Below are positions 10,742 through 10,776 of a DNA stretch of 10,776 nucleotides, piece by piece. The notes under the pieces were generated by a model, which saw only the letters and a list, made by a program, of their open reading frames with translations, ran no database searches and was not told the origin of the DNA. A program made the position numbers and the translations under genes. Source of the stretch: DALYLB01 sp046154695 (lineage in GTDB: Bacteria; Acidobacteriota; Blastocatellia; RBC074); contig JBJXFI010000145.1 in NCBI GenBank assembly GCA_046154695.1, positions 1-10,776 of the forward strand, given 5' to 3'. Positions within the stretch are counted from its first letter, which is position 1. Each line of letters begins with the position of its first letter.

Positions 10742-10776
10742 GGGCAAAGATGAAGCTGAGTATCCGCCTACGGTCA

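Overview
The window is high-GC bacterial chromosome with housekeeping genes and a few accessory genes. There are no mobile elements, tRNAs, rRNAs or CRISPR arrays. The best clue to the host is the protein at 2293-3540: it has the VWFA-related architecture (TIGR03436) that is characteristic of Acidobacteriota. A LytS/LytTR two-component pair and a secreted protein with a LecA-like domain fit that origin. The phylum is an inference, not proven.

Layout. 6-896 (+) is a 3-hydroxyacyl-CoA dehydrogenase ending at an intrinsic terminator. 1031-1510 (+) is ribH, driven by a near-consensus promoter with an internal dyad and a very short leader. 1618-2076 (+) is nusB, closed by a strong terminator (2097-2150). 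A sigma70-type promoter (2231-2259) then drives the exported VWFA-related protein, followed by a TauE/SafE membrane transporter (3673-4416).

The gap 4417-4950 is not empty. On the minus strand it holds a strong promoter (TTGACT, 17 bp, TATACT) preceded by an AT-rich UP-like tract. About 270 bp downstream of the promoter lies a perfect 13-bp hairpin followed by a T-rich tract in minus-strand sense. The implied ~284-nt transcript contains no ATG before its terminator hairpin, can form several stems and carries a C-rich anti-Shine-Dalgarno stretch. I did not recognise it as tmRNA, RNase P RNA, SRP RNA or 6S RNA. This candidate structured small RNA is the most novel item in the window.

4951-10063 (+) looks like an operon: secreted LecA-like protein, LytS-type sensor kinase, LytTR response regulator and radA. 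The regulator and radA are separated by only a few bases. A convergent DinB-superfamily gene (10093-10638, -) follows, with a perfect 9-bp inverted repeat just upstream of its start.

Functionally the window combines core metabolism (acyl-CoA oxidation/butyryl-CoA chemistry, riboflavin), transcription antitermination (NusB), DNA recombination (RadA), membrane/envelope proteins and a probable membrane-sensing signalling pair.
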